A DNA stretch of 64,000 bases from Emticicia aquatica (GCF_923079645.1 NZ_CAKLPY010000002.1:1302001-1366000), one strand, 5' to 3'; shown: positions 50,222 through 58,812, counted from the first letter of the stretch. Notes: generated from the letters alone by a model not told the origin. Program-made: numbers and translations.

Positions 50222-52144
50222 ATGGATCAACAAATTATCACAAATGAGCCAATTGCTTACGAGAAGATTCCAACCAAAATTTTTAAAGATTCAAGAGAGG
50301 CATCAAATGCGGTTGCTCACGAGATTGCCGAATTAATAAGAGAGCGTCAACGCCAAAACCGAAGTTGTGTTTTAGGTTTAGCTACAGGGTCATCTCCAAA
50401 AACGGTTTATGCCGAATTAATCAGAATGCACCGTGAAGAAGGTTTGAGTTTTAAAAATGTCATATCTTTTAACTTGGATGAATATTTCCCGATGGAGCCA
50501 GACTCATTGCAGAGTTATGTGCGATTTATGAAAGAACAATTGTTTGACCATGTGGATATTCCCAAAGAAAATTATTTTATTCCTGATGGAACCGTTCCTG
50601 CAAGTAAGGTAAAAGATTTTAGTGAAGAATACGAAAGAAAAATAGATGCAGTTGGTGGTTTAGATTTTCAGTTGTTGGGAATTGGAGCAAACGGACATAT
50701 TGGTTTCAATGAACCTGGCTCGTTGATTAATTCTCGAACACGTTTGATGATGCTCGACCACTCGACTCGTGTGGCTGCAGCATCTGATTTTGGTGGAAGT
50801 TTGGTAAAAGTGCCAAAGAAAGCCATAACGATGGGCGTTTCAAAAATTTTGAGTGCCAAAAGAGTGGTATTGTTAGCTTGGGGTGAAAGAAAAGCTCCAG
50901 TTATTGCTGATGCTGTTGAAGGGCGTGTAACTGAAACTGTTCCAGCATCTTATTTACAAACGCATCCAAATGCCATGTTTGTCATTGATGAACGTGCCGC
51001 TCACGAACTTACCCGAATGAGAACTCCATGGGTGGTTGAAGATGTAGATTGGTCGAGTAAAATGGTTAAAAAAGCTGTTACAAACTTAGCATTAACACTC
51101 GGAAAACCAATCTTGAAATTAACGAATAAAGATTATAATGATAATGGTTTAAGTGATTTGTTGGCTCGTCACGGACAAGCGTATGAAATAAATATTGATG
51201 TCTTCAATCAATTGCAGCACAGTATTTCTGGATGGCCAGGTGGTAAACCAAATGCAGATGATACAAACCGACCAGAACGGGCATTGCCAGCTAAGAAAAG
51301 AGTGATAATTTTCAGCCCTCATCCAGACGATGATATTATTTCTATGGGTGGAACATTCCAAAGATTAGTTGACCAAGGACACGACGTACATATCGGTTAT
51401 CAAACATCAGGAAATATCGCTGTGGCCGATGATGAAGCTATTCGTTTCATTGATTTCGTAGTTGATTTCAATGAAAAATTTGGTATTGAAAATAAAGAAA
51501 CGCAAAAACTTTTTGCTGATGCCCAAGAATTCTTGAAAAACAAAAAAGATAGCGATGTTGATACCGATGGCGTAAGATACGTAAAAGGACTAATTCGTAG
51601 AGGAGAAGCGAAGTCCACTTGTCGTTTTGTTGGTATCCCTGAACAAAATGTTCATTTTATGGATATGCCTTTTTATGAAACAGGTCGTATTGAGAAGAAA
51701 CCTTTGGGCGAAGATGATGTGAGTGTAGTTGCTGATTTAATTGAGTCAATCAAACCGCATCAAGTTTATGCCGCAGGTGATTTAGCCGACCCACATGGTA
51801 CACATAAAGTTTGTTTGGATGCTATTTTTGCAGCAGTTGAAAGACTTAAACACAAAAACTTTATGAAAGATTGTTGGGTTTGGTTATATCGTGGAGCTTG
51901 GGCAGAATGGGATATTCATGAAATCGAAATGGCAGTTCCGATGTCACCAGACCAAGTTTTACAAAAACGAATGGGTATTTTCAAACACCAATCACAAAAA
52001 GATGGTGTGGTATTTCAAGGGACTGACGCTCGTGAGTTTTGGCAACGTGCTGAAGAACGAAATCGTGGTACGGCACAATTATACAATAAACTTGGCTTGG
52101 CAGAATACGAAGCAATGGAAGCATTCGTAAGATGGAAGTTTTAA
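50222..52144 (+). CDS. nagB: Fusion of glucosamine-6-phosphate deaminase (NagB) and PIG-L/LmbE deacetylase
   Basis: 640 residues. N-terminal NagB domain (about 15-275): LGLATGSSPKTVYAELIRMHREEGLSF, ISFNLDEYFPM with the conserved Asp-Glu, LLGIGANGHIGFNEPGS, and THPNAMFVIDE. C-terminal PIG-L/LmbE domain (about 355-600): VIIFSPHPDDDIISMGGTFQRLVDQGHDVHIGYQTSG near 361, with the metal-binding H-P-D-D-D, and YAAGDLADPHGTHKVCLDA near 520 with the second histidine. NagB converts glucosamine-6-P to fructose-6-P and ammonia; LmbE proteins deacetylate N-acetylglucosamine derivatives, so one chain could perform both steps of GlcNAc-6-P catabolism. Similar fusions are known in Bacteroidota. No nagA is seen nearby. 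Confidence 0.88.
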   Translation: MDQQIITNEPIAYEKIPTKIFKDSREASNAVAHEIAELIRERQRQNRSCVLGLATGSSPKTVYAELIRMHREEGLSFKNVISFNLDEYFPMEPDSLQSYVRFMKEQLFDHVDIPKENYFIPDGTVPASKVKDFSEEYERKIDAVGGLDFQLLGIGANGHIGFNEPGSLINSRTRLMMLDHSTRVAAASDFGGSLVKVPKKAITMGVSKILSAKRVVLLAWGERKAPVIADAVEGRVTETVPASYLQTHPNAMFVIDERAAHELTRMRTPWVVEDVDWSSKMVKKAVTNLALTLGKPILKLTNKDYNDNGLSDLLARHGQAYEINIDVFNQLQHSISGWPGGKPNADDTNRPERALPAKKRVIIFSPHPDDDIISMGGTFQRLVDQGHDVHIGYQTSGNIAVADDEAIRFIDFVVDFNEKFGIENKETQKLFADAQEFLKNKKDSDVDTDGVRYVKGLIRRGEAKSTCRFVGIPEQNVHFMDMPFYETGRIEKKPLGEDDVSVVADLIESIKPHQVYAAGDLADPHGTHKVCLDAIFAAVERLKHKNFMKDCWVWLYRGAWAEWDIHEIEMAVPMSPDQVLQKRMGIFKHQSQKDGVVFQGTDAREFWQRAEERNRGTAQLYNKLGLAEYEAMEAFVRWKF

Positions 52145-52161
52145 GGATTATTTATTCACAA

Positions 52162-52198
52162 AAAATCGGTCGCAAGATTTATTCTTACGACCGATTTT
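52162..52198. terminator. Bidirectional terminator after the nagB-LmbE gene
   Basis: AAAATCGGTCGCAAG (52162-52176) pairs with CTTACGACCGATTTT (52184-52198), 14 of 15 positions, seven-base loop. It serves the two convergent genes. Confidence 0.9.
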
Positions 52199-52209
52199 AT
52201 TATTTGAAC

Positions 52210-52671
52210 CTAAATAGTTTTTACTTCAAACTTAAATTTATCTTTGTTTGGTACGCATTTACCATCTTTGGTTGTACAAGTTTGACATTCTATCTTTCCT
52301 TCAATCACTGGGTTTGCCTTGGTGATTTTTACTTTCTGAATAAATTTTGCTTCATGTTCAAAATACTGCACTTTTCCACCCCAAATATCATCATATTTTT
52401 CCTTTGGTTTTACTGGCGTTAATTTACCCACAACTTGATAACTATCATTTTTGGTAAAGTTAGCGGTTGTTGGAAGCGGTCCCTCCACTTTTAATTGAGA
52501 AGAATACATATACCAATTTTCGTCAATTTTTGCCGAGAAAACTAAATCAATGGTTTCTCCGACTTTCGCCGAAGTTTTTGAAGGCGTAAAAGTCCATTTC
52601 GCAGGCTTTAAAATTTGAGCGGATGCCGCAAATGATGCTGCAATGAATAATAAAAAGATGATTTTTTTCAT
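52210..52671 (-). CDS. Exported DsbD N-terminal-domain-like protein
   Basis: 153 residues. Signal peptide (1-18, AASFAASAQ), then an immunoglobulin-like beta-sandwich: KWTFTPSKTSAKVGETIDLVFSAKIDENWYMYSSQLKVEGPLPT, VVGKLTPVKPKEKYDDIWGGKVQYFEHEAKFIQKVKI, and EGKIECQTCTTKDGKCVPNKDKFKFEV. The pattern Y-Q-x-C-x-x-x-x-C of the nDsbD domain appears as E-C-Q-T-C-T-T-K-D-G-K-C, with one extra Cys. The domain accepts electrons from the DsbD membrane core in full-length proteins; here it stands alone without the membrane part, as in several Bacteroidota. Likely periplasmic redox partner, unproved. Confidence 0.75.
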   Translation of the reverse strand: MKKIIFLLFIAASFAASAQILKPAKWTFTPSKTSAKVGETIDLVFSAKIDENWYMYSSQLKVEGPLPTTANFTKNDSYQVVGKLTPVKPKEKYDDIWGGKVQYFEHEAKFIQKVKITKANPVIEGKIECQTCTTKDGKCVPNKDKFKFEVKTI

Positions 52672-52723
52672 TGATAAACGTTTGTTATAATTTTTTGTAA
52701 TTCTTTCAAAACGATTGATTTTA

Positions 52724-53458
52724 CTACAATCTTACTTCAATATTTTCTTCTTCTATTAACGCACAATTATTCATTTTCATATATAACTGCGTTAAAACTA
52801 CAACGTCTGCGGCACAATATCGTTCAATTTTTGCTCGGTCTTTTTCAACATGATAAACAGCATTGACTTGGTCGCCGCTGATATCGGTTTTACTACTCGG
52901 AATATCAAAAATTGCAGCCAATAAATCTAACGCAGTATAATGCTTATAATCGCCAAATTTCCATAAATCGAGCGTATCCAAATGATTTATTTCCCATGGT
53001 TTTTTGCCAGCAAATTGCAAAACTCTCGGTAAACCAATACCATTAACCAGCATTCGGCGACAAATATACGCAAAATCAAATTCTTTTCCGTTGTGGGCAC
53101 AAAGCATCAAATTATTGGCAGCTTTGTGTTTTTCAATAATTTTTTTGAACTCCAACAAAACATCCGCTTCATTATCGCTACCAATCATTTTTACTCGTAG
53201 AGAAGGTTTGTTTTCCTCATCAAACATAATTCCACCGATTCCGATACAAATAATTTTACCAAATTCGGCATAAATACCTGCTTTTTTTAGATAAAAATCA
53301 GCATCCGACATTTGGTCGTCGTTATGAAGATAAGCTGCTTTTTTGAGCCAAAGTTTCTGTAAACGGTCGTCAAGTAGCTCAAAATTAGGAACTTGAGAAA
53401 CCGTTTCAATATCAATAAATAAGATATTTTTGAGATGTTTGACAAAGGAATCATCCAT
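52724..53458 (-). CDS. Predicted 3'-5' exonuclease (PolB-like, DnaQ/RNase H fold)
   Basis: 244 residues. NILFIDIETVSQVPNFELL (11-29) gives the first exonuclease motif D-x-E (Asp16, Glu18). LMLCAHNGKEFDFAYICRRML near 117-137 is motif II (H-N-G-x-x-F-D). ERYCAADVVVLTQLYMKM near 212-229 is motif III with the C-terminal Asp. The middle contains LDTLDLWKFGDYKHYTALDLLAAIFDIPSSK, as in the PolB-like exonuclease family (PF10108). It probably removes nucleotides 3' to 5' from DNA in repair; no polymerase domain is present. It ends 52 bases before the DsbD-N-like gene on the same strand. Confidence 0.85.
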   Translation of the reverse strand: MDDSFVKHLKNILFIDIETVSQVPNFELLDDRLQKLWLKKAAYLHNDDQMSDADFYLKKAGIYAEFGKIICIGIGGIMFDEENKPSLRVKMIGSDNEADVLLEFKKIIEKHKAANNLMLCAHNGKEFDFAYICRRMLVNGIGLPRVLQFAGKKPWEINHLDTLDLWKFGDYKHYTALDLLAAIFDIPSSKTDISGDQVNAVYHVEKDRAKIERYCAADVVVLTQLYMKMNNCALIEEENIEVRL

Positions 53459-53537
53459 GATTGAGTTTTTGTTTTTAAGTGATGGATTTAATATAAAATT
53501 TTATAAAACACTGATTATCTGTTGTTTGCAAAAAAAA

Positions 53538-54371
53538 TTATGCGATATTAACCAAAATACAAACGAGAATCAGCCAATAAATTGGTAAAATGACAATCAT
53601 CAAACCGAGCGTGATAGAATCAAAAAATACCGAACCTTTAGTTATTTTTCGAGAAATAAAAGTACACAAATAGTTTGCTGGAAAATTAATGATTGAACTG
53701 AATGAGAAAACTAAACTTTGGGAGAAACCAACTTTTGGAAAATGCCAATTCAAGAGTTGATTCATCTTATCAGCCAATGATTCGTTGAATGTTTTCAAGA
53801 AAAAACCATCTTCCGAAATGCTCTCAAAGGCTGCTTTCGTTATTGTTTTGCCAATATTTAGATGAACGATTTTTCCAAAAATATTAAAAGTATCATAAGT
53901 AATTCCGACAGGAACAACAGTTAGTTCGATACCATCAGACCATGCTTTTTGAGCCAATCGAGCCGTGCCTTTTTTGAGTGGAAGCAGCTTCGTTTGATTG
54001 GTACAAATTCCTTCTGAAAAAATCAGAACAACTTCGCCTTCTTTGAACAAATTAATACATGTATTAAATGTCTCGTCATTTCCATTTAAATTTTCTTTTC
54101 CTTCTGACAAACGATAGACAGGCAACATAAATAGGCTTGAAAGTAATTTTCTCGCCAAGTTTTTTTTGAAAACATCGCCACGAGCCAACGACCAAACTCG
54201 ACGGTCGATTGTGCAGCAAAGAATGATAGCGTCAAAAAACGAATTAGAATGATTCGAGGCCAACATCACTGCCCCTGATTTTGGAATATTTTCTAAGCCA
54301 CTAATGGAAATATGCTTGATAAAAAACTTTAGAATAAAAGTGACAAATGGGCGTAAAGTATAATAAAGCAA
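53538..54371 (-). CDS. PlsC-family lysophospholipid acyltransferase
   Basis: 277 residues. The catalytic block is SNHSNSFFDAIILCCTID near 37-54. The His and Asp are separated by five residues (N-H-S-N-S-F-F-D), a known variant of the H-x4-D motif in one PlsC subgroup with N-H-x-N. FSEGICTN near 120 is the F-x-E-G motif that binds the phosphate. Hydrophobic helices lie at the N-terminus (FVTFILKFFI) and the C-terminus (LGLMIVILPIYWLILVCILV), so it is membrane-anchored. The start codon is TTG at 54371; an in-frame stop lies five codons upstream and no ATG is available before the active site. Exact acceptor lipid unknown. Confidence 0.8.
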   Translation of the reverse strand: MLYYTLRPFVTFILKFFIKHISISGLENIPKSGAVMLASNHSNSFFDAIILCCTIDRRVWSLARGDVFKKNLARKLLSSLFMLPVYRLSEGKENLNGNDETFNTCINLFKEGEVVLIFSEGICTNQTKLLPLKKGTARLAQKAWSDGIELTVVPVGITYDTFNIFGKIVHLNIGKTITKAAFESISEDGFFLKTFNESLADKMNQLLNWHFPKVGFSQSLVFSFSSIINFPANYLCTFISRKITKGSVFFDSITLGLMIVILPIYWLILVCILVNIA

Positions 54372-54500
54372 TTGGCGATGAGTTTAGGTGAAAGTATTAA
54401 TTCATTCAAAAATCCGAATAAAAATTTATCCCACCAAATAGATTTTCTTTTTTAGCACTTGTTTAACATAAAATTGTAGTTTTCTGCTGAATAAACTCAA

Positions 54501-54523
54501 AAAACCAAATTCTCTTTGGTTTT
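54501..54523 (+). terminator. Hairpin with T-run in the leader of the GapN-like gene
   Basis: AAAACCAAA (54501-54509) and TTTGGTTTT (54515-54523) form a perfect 9-bp stem with loop TTCTC, 65 bases before the ATG at 54589 and in a 217-base divergent region. No plus-strand gene precedes it here, so it may be a leader structure rather than a terminator. Confidence 0.4.
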
Positions 54524-54588
54524 GCTGTTACTCTCTGTAAATTCGTTTGTGTTTTACAACAAAACAAGTTTGATTCTAAGCAAAAAAC

Positions 54589-56214
54589 ATGACTAATCTA
54601 CAAGAAAAAATCACGGCTATCTTCCCCGAGACGAGCCAAATTCCCGAACAATTTCAGATTCAGCCACTACATCAACGAGAATATTTGGTTGGTGGTGAAA
54701 TGCGTCAATGGGCGGGTGCGACACAAGACGTGTATTCTCCAATTTTTGTCAAAAATGGAGATAAATTTGAAAGCATTCTTATTGGTAGCTATCCGATTAC
54801 TGACGAAGCCGAAGCGATGGAAGCGTTAGATGCTGCTATGAGAGCCTATGATAATGGGCGTGGTGAATGGCCAACGATGAGTTTGATTGAACGAATTACG
54901 TGCATGGAAAATTTTCTCAAAAAAATGCTAGAGAAAAAGACCGAAATCGTGAATTTATTGATGTATGAAATAGGAAAATCATTGGCGGATTCTATCAAAG
55001 AATTTGACCGAACGATTGAATATATTTATGATACGATTGATTGCTTGAAAGATATTGACCGTAATTCGTCTCGTTTTAAAATTGAGCAAGGCATTATTGG
55101 ACAAATTCGTCGCTCACCGTTGGGGGTTGTACTTTGCATGGGTCCGTTTAATTATCCATTAAATGAAACTTTTTGTACACTCATTCCAGCCATAATTATG
55201 GGAAATACGATTCTTTTCAAGCCGCCAAAACATGGTACTCTTTTACATTATCCGTTGTTGAAAGCTTTCCAAGAATGTTTCCCGAAAGGTGTTGTTAATA
55301 CCATTTACGGACGAGGAGCAAACGTTGTTCCTCCTTTGATGCAAACAGGAAAAATAAATGTTTTGACACTCATTGGTTCGAGCAAAGTGGCTAATGATTT
55401 GAAGAAAATGCACCCAAAATTAAATCGATTGAGAGCCGTTTTAGGTTTAGATGCTAAAAATGCGGGAATCATCTTGAAAAATGCCGATGTCGAATTGGCA
55501 GTTAAAGAATGTATTTTAGGCTCACTTTCGTTTAATGGTCAACGTTGTACAGCCATCAAAATTATTTGGGTTCATCGTTCAATAGCCAAGAAGTTCTTGA
55601 ACAGATTTACAGAAGAACTCGAAAAACTAAAATTTGGAATGCCTTGGGAATCAGGCGTAAACCTAACGCCTTTGCCAGAGCCGAATAAACCAACATACTT
55701 AGCTGAATGTATTGCCGACGCTAAAGCAAATGGTGCAGATGTGATAAATGAAGGCGGCGGAACTACCATAAATTCGTTTGTTTATCCAGCCGTTTTATAT
55801 CCTGTAAACGAAAAAATGAAAGTTTATAGCGAAGAACAATTTGGCCCAATCGTACCTGTTGTTCCATTTGACGATGTGGAAGAGCCAATACAATATATTA
55901 TTAATTCTTCGCATGGACAACAAGTAAGTATTTTTGGCACAAATCCTGACCAAATTGCTCATTTAATCGACCCCCTCGTTAATCAAGTAAGTCGAGTAAA
56001 TATTAATGCACAATGTCAGCGTGGGCCAGATACATTTCCTTTTACAGGAAGAAAAGATTCGGCCGAAGGTACGCTTTCAGTAGAAGATGCTTTGCGGGCG
56101 TTTTCAATCCGAACGGTAGTTGCGACAAAAGATACCGATGCCAATAAGAAAATTTTCAATGAAATTGTTGAAGAGCATAGTTCGCACTTTCTTTCAACAA
56201 AATATGTGTTCTAA
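54589..56214 (+). CDS. GapN-like NADP-dependent glyceraldehyde-3-phosphate dehydrogenase (ALDH family 11)
   Basis: 541 residues, aldehyde dehydrogenase superfamily. The region GIIGQIRRSPLGVVLCMGPFNYPLNETFCTLIPAIIMGNTILFKPPKHGTLLHYPLLKAF near 165-225 matches the plant/bacterial non-phosphorylating GAPDH branch, which makes 3-phosphoglycerate and NADPH directly. The catalytic Cys is in SFNGQRCTAIK near 312. At the position of the usual E-L-G-G-K motif the sequence is G-L-D-A-K (near 285), so the standard catalytic-base Glu is not there. The C-terminus has EEQFGPIVPVVPF and the expected INxxCQRGPDxFPFTGRKDS motif. Single gene with its own terminator. Substrate inferred from family. Confidence 0.8.
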   Translation: MTNLQEKITAIFPETSQIPEQFQIQPLHQREYLVGGEMRQWAGATQDVYSPIFVKNGDKFESILIGSYPITDEAEAMEALDAAMRAYDNGRGEWPTMSLIERITCMENFLKKMLEKKTEIVNLLMYEIGKSLADSIKEFDRTIEYIYDTIDCLKDIDRNSSRFKIEQGIIGQIRRSPLGVVLCMGPFNYPLNETFCTLIPAIIMGNTILFKPPKHGTLLHYPLLKAFQECFPKGVVNTIYGRGANVVPPLMQTGKINVLTLIGSSKVANDLKKMHPKLNRLRAVLGLDAKNAGIILKNADVELAVKECILGSLSFNGQRCTAIKIIWVHRSIAKKFLNRFTEELEKLKFGMPWESGVNLTPLPEPNKPTYLAECIADAKANGADVINEGGGTTINSFVYPAVLYPVNEKMKVYSEEQFGPIVPVVPFDDVEEPIQYIINSSHGQQVSIFGTNPDQIAHLIDPLVNQVSRVNINAQCQRGPDTFPFTGRKDSAEGTLSVEDALRAFSIRTVVATKDTDANKKIFNEIVEEHSSHFLSTKYVF

Positions 56215-56220
56215 AAAGTC

Positions 56221-56248
56221 AAGTCTTCGCTTATTAGCGAAGACTTTT
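56221..56248 (+). terminator. Terminator after the GapN-like gene
   Basis: A perfect 11-bp stem: AAGTCTTCGCT (56221-56231) with AGCGAAGACTT (56236-56246), loop TATT, then TT. Confidence 0.88.
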
Positions 56249-56430
56249 ATTGTTTCAATAAATAAATTTAAACAGCTAATAGAGTTGAGTTTCTTCATAC
56301 AAATAGATGAAAATCTATTTTAACCATAAAAAACAATCCTATTAATGTTTCTAATCGTGGTATATTTTTATAATTTTGAGCATCTTTTTAAGATAAAAAC
56401 GAGTTCTGCCCAAAATCTAAAGCATATACG

Positions 56431-56982
56431 ATGAAGATTTTTTCAAAAGTAATACTTTGTGTTTGTCTCATGGTTATTGTTGGGGCGTGTGTGCGTTCGG
56501 CAACCCCAAATAAAATTACCAGCATTAATATTGGTGATTATGACGAAGATTTATCAGAAGTGAGGCTGAAATATGAGTCCAAACCGAGCTCAAAGAAAAC
56601 CGAAGATAAAGAGGAAATTCAAGAACAATCAAGCACAGCAATTAGCCAGATTCCACAACAAGTCAATTCACAAGTTGACATTGCTCTTGACTCAATTGCG
56701 GTTCGTAACAAAAATGTGCGTTATTCAACTGGTTATCGCATTCAGGTTTATGTCGGCAACGACCGTCGAGAACTTGATGAAGCAAAAGTGTTTATTTACC
56801 AAAACTTCTCCGAATTAAGTACTTATCTGACTTTCAGTCAACCAACCTATAAATTGAAAGCAGGAGATTTTGCTTCTCGTTTGGATGCTGAAAGATATTA
56901 TTCTTCCATCAAGCAACGCTATTCGATGGCAATGATTGTTGCAGAAAGAATTGATATTAAGAAAAGTATGCAGACAAAGTAA
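56431..56982 (+). CDS. SPOR-domain lipoprotein
   Basis: 183 residues. MKIFSKVILCVCLMVIVGAC is a lipoprotein signal with lipobox V-G-A-C (Cys20). Residues 30-95 are polar, rich in Ser/Lys/Glu/Gln, and probably disordered. Residues about 100-175 form a SPOR domain: GYRIQVYVGNDRRELDEAKVFIYQNFSELSTYLTFSQPTYKLKAGDFASRLDAERYYSSIKQRYSMAMIV, with the two beta-alpha-beta repeats (R-I-Q-V-Y-x-G and Y-K-L-x-x-G-D-F). SPOR domains bind peptidoglycan stripped of stem peptides at division sites, so this is likely a periplasm-facing lipoprotein that contacts the cell wall. It stands between the GapN terminator and fabD. Confidence 0.85.
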   Translation: MKIFSKVILCVCLMVIVGACVRSATPNKITSINIGDYDEDLSEVRLKYESKPSSKKTEDKEEIQEQSSTAISQIPQQVNSQVDIALDSIAVRNKNVRYSTGYRIQVYVGNDRRELDEAKVFIYQNFSELSTYLTFSQPTYKLKAGDFASRLDAERYYSSIKQRYSMAMIVAERIDIKKSMQTK

Positions 56983-57004
56983 TAATTGATGAAAGTGTTT
57001 AATG

Positions 57005-57079
57005 TCAATTATTTATAATATTTCAATAATTGAAATATGCCATAGTGGCAAACATTTGTTAGTAATAATATTTTACTAA
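57005..57079 (+). promoter_or_regulatory. Stacked palindromes upstream of fabD
   Basis: Three perfect palindromes in a row: ATATTTCAA-TAA-TTGAAATAT (57018-57038), TGCCA-TAG-TGGCA (57038-57050) and TTAGTAA-(7)-TTACTAA (57059-57079). An alternative pairing joins TCAATTAT (57005-57012) with ATAATTGA (57026-57033) and excludes the first. They end 30 bases before the fabD ATG. They could be operators or leader RNA structures. Confidence 0.5.
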
Positions 57080-57109
57080 TGATTGATAATTGTTTATTGT
57101 TAATAGAAA

Positions 57110-57982
57110 ATGACAGCTTACGTATTTCCTGGGCAAGGAGCTCAGTTTAGTGGAATGGGCAAAAATCTTTACGAAAGTTCAGATGCTGCTCGCCAAATGT
57201 TTGAAAAAGCCAACGAAATTTTAGGTTTTGATATTACAAAAGTTATGTTTGAAGGAACAGATGAAGAACTCAAACAAACCAATGTAACCCAACCTGCAAT
57301 TTTTTTGCATTCCGTAATTTTGGCTTCAACCATCGAAAATTTTCAACCAGATATGGTTGCAGGACATTCTTTGGGTGAGTTTTCGGCTTTAGTAGCTGCG
57401 GGTGCTTTATCGTTTGAAGATGGTTTGAAATTGGTTTCTCAACGTGCCGATGCAATGCAGCGTGCGTGTGAACTAAATCCATCAACGATGGCAGCAATTT
57501 TAAATTTAGCAGACAATGTTGTGGAGGATATTTGTGCAGGAATTGACGGCGTTGTTGTTGCGGCAAATTATAACTGTCCAGGCCAATTAGTTATTTCTGG
57601 AAGTATTGAAGCTGTAACTGAGGCTTGTGAACAGATGAAGGCTGCTGGTGCAAAAAGAGCATTAATTTTGCCTGTTGGTGGAGCATTTCACTCACCATTA
57701 ATGGAGCCAGCTCGTACGGAATTGGCGGCAGCTATTGAAAGCACAACTTTCTCAACGCCAACTTGCCCTATTTATCAAAATGTCAACGCTCAACCATCGA
57801 GCGATGTTGAAACCATTAAAGCGAATTTAATAGCTCAATTGACTGCACCAGTACGTTGGACACAATCGGTACAAAATATGGTGGCAGACGGTGCAACAAA
57901 ATTTGTAGAATGTGGTCCTGGAAAAGTACTACAAGGATTGGTAAAGAAAATTGCTCCTGAAGCTGAAACAGCAGGCGTTTGA
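57110..57982 (+). CDS. fabD: Malonyl-CoA-[acyl-carrier-protein] transacylase
   Basis: 290 residues. It loads malonyl groups on ACP for fatty-acid elongation. Signatures: YVFPGQGAQFSGMGKNLY (4-21), VTQPAIFLHSVI near 59-70 (conserved Gln), VAGHSLGEFSALVAAGAL (83-100, nucleophile Ser87 in G-H-S-L-G), and LPVGGAFHSPLM near 190-202 with the catalytic His. KFVECGPGKVLQGLVKKI near 264 is the closing motif. Alone on this strand with an unusual set of palindromes upstream; a PlsC gene for phospholipid synthesis is convergent, and a fatty-acid desaturase gene lies beyond, so this is a lipid-synthesis neighbourhood. Confidence 0.95.
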   Translation: MTAYVFPGQGAQFSGMGKNLYESSDAARQMFEKANEILGFDITKVMFEGTDEELKQTNVTQPAIFLHSVILASTIENFQPDMVAGHSLGEFSALVAAGALSFEDGLKLVSQRADAMQRACELNPSTMAAILNLADNVVEDICAGIDGVVVAANYNCPGQLVISGSIEAVTEACEQMKAAGAKRALILPVGGAFHSPLMEPARTELAAAIESTTFSTPTCPIYQNVNAQPSSDVETIKANLIAQLTAPVRWTQSVQNMVADGATKFVECGPGKVLQGLVKKIAPEAETAGV

Positions 57983-57995
57983 TATTTTATTATAC

Positions 57996-58030
57996 CGAGA
58001 ATAGACGAATCTAAAATTTGTCTATTCTCG
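57996..58030. terminator. Hairpin between fabD and plsC (convergent)
   Basis: CGAGAATAGACGAAT (57996-58010) and ATTTGTCTATTCTCG (58016-58030) form a 15-bp stem with one G-T wobble and a five-base loop. T-tracts are short. Confidence 0.75.
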
Positions 58031-58035
58031 CATAT

Positions 58036-58812
58036 TTAACTTTCCAAAACTGCTCTAATGGCTTCTTGTGCCAAACTCGCAATCTCTTCTCCGTTTTTTC
58101 CTTTTGGTTCGATTGGTTCAAGCACTGTCCATGAAAGTGTTGAGAACGAAACTAATGGAAAAAGACCTTTATTGGGGTCAAAAAGATTATTTCCTTGAAT
58201 GGCAATTGGAACAATTAAAGCATTGGGGGCTTTTTTTGCTAAAGCAGCAATTCCTCCTGGAGCAAAAGGTTTCATAATGCCCGAACGAGAGCGAGTTCCT
58301 TCTGGAAAAATGACAGCCGAAAAATTATTATCCTGAATAAATTTACTGAGTTTTAATATTTCACTGACAGCTTGTTTGCCATCTTTTCGGTCAATAAGAG
58401 CGGCATTACTTTTGTGTAAATTATAAGAAATGCTTGGAATTCCTTTTGCTAACTCAATCTTTGAAACAAAAATGGGGTTGTATCTCCGCAAAAACCAATA
58501 AATAGCAGGAATATCAAATGTACTTTGATGATTGGCGATGAATATAATTGGTCGATTAGTTGGTAAATCGAACATTTGGCGAAACTTTACTGTTGTACCC
58601 GTAAGATACCAGCCGTAAGTAATCATAAAGTTGAGTGCAAAAACCATTTTTTGTTGAGCTTTTCGACCAAAAACATTAAATGCAATCACTTGTAGTACAT
58701 GAAATACAACTAATAATAGTCCAAAATAGACTAAATATACCGAACTTAGAAAATAATCAAGCGTCTTTTTCACAGAGATAAAATTTTCCACAAAAGTAAG
58801 CAAAAACCACAT
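58036..58812 (-). CDS. plsC: 1-acyl-sn-glycerol-3-phosphate acyltransferase
   Basis: 258 residues. It adds the second acyl chain to lysophosphatidic acid in the inner membrane. Two N-terminal hydrophobic helices (about 18-48), then FIANHQSTFDIPAIYWF (91-107) with the catalytic H-x4-D (His95, Asp100), and VIFPEGTRSRSG near 167-178, the phosphate-binding motif. GGIAALAKKAPNALIVPIAIQGNNL near 185 is also typical. It fits the canonical PlsC better than the other family member at 53538-54371. The start at 58812 gives a hydrophobic N-terminus; a downstream start near residue 14 is possible. Confidence 0.88.
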   Translation of the reverse strand: MWFLLTFVENFISVKKTLDYFLSSVYLVYFGLLLVVFHVLQVIAFNVFGRKAQQKMVFALNFMITYGWYLTGTTVKFRQMFDLPTNRPIIFIANHQSTFDIPAIYWFLRRYNPIFVSKIELAKGIPSISYNLHKSNAALIDRKDGKQAVSEILKLSKFIQDNNFSAVIFPEGTRSRSGIMKPFAPGGIAALAKKAPNALIVPIAIQGNNLFDPNKGLFPLVSFSTLSWTVLEPIEPKGKNGEEIASLAQEAIRAVLES

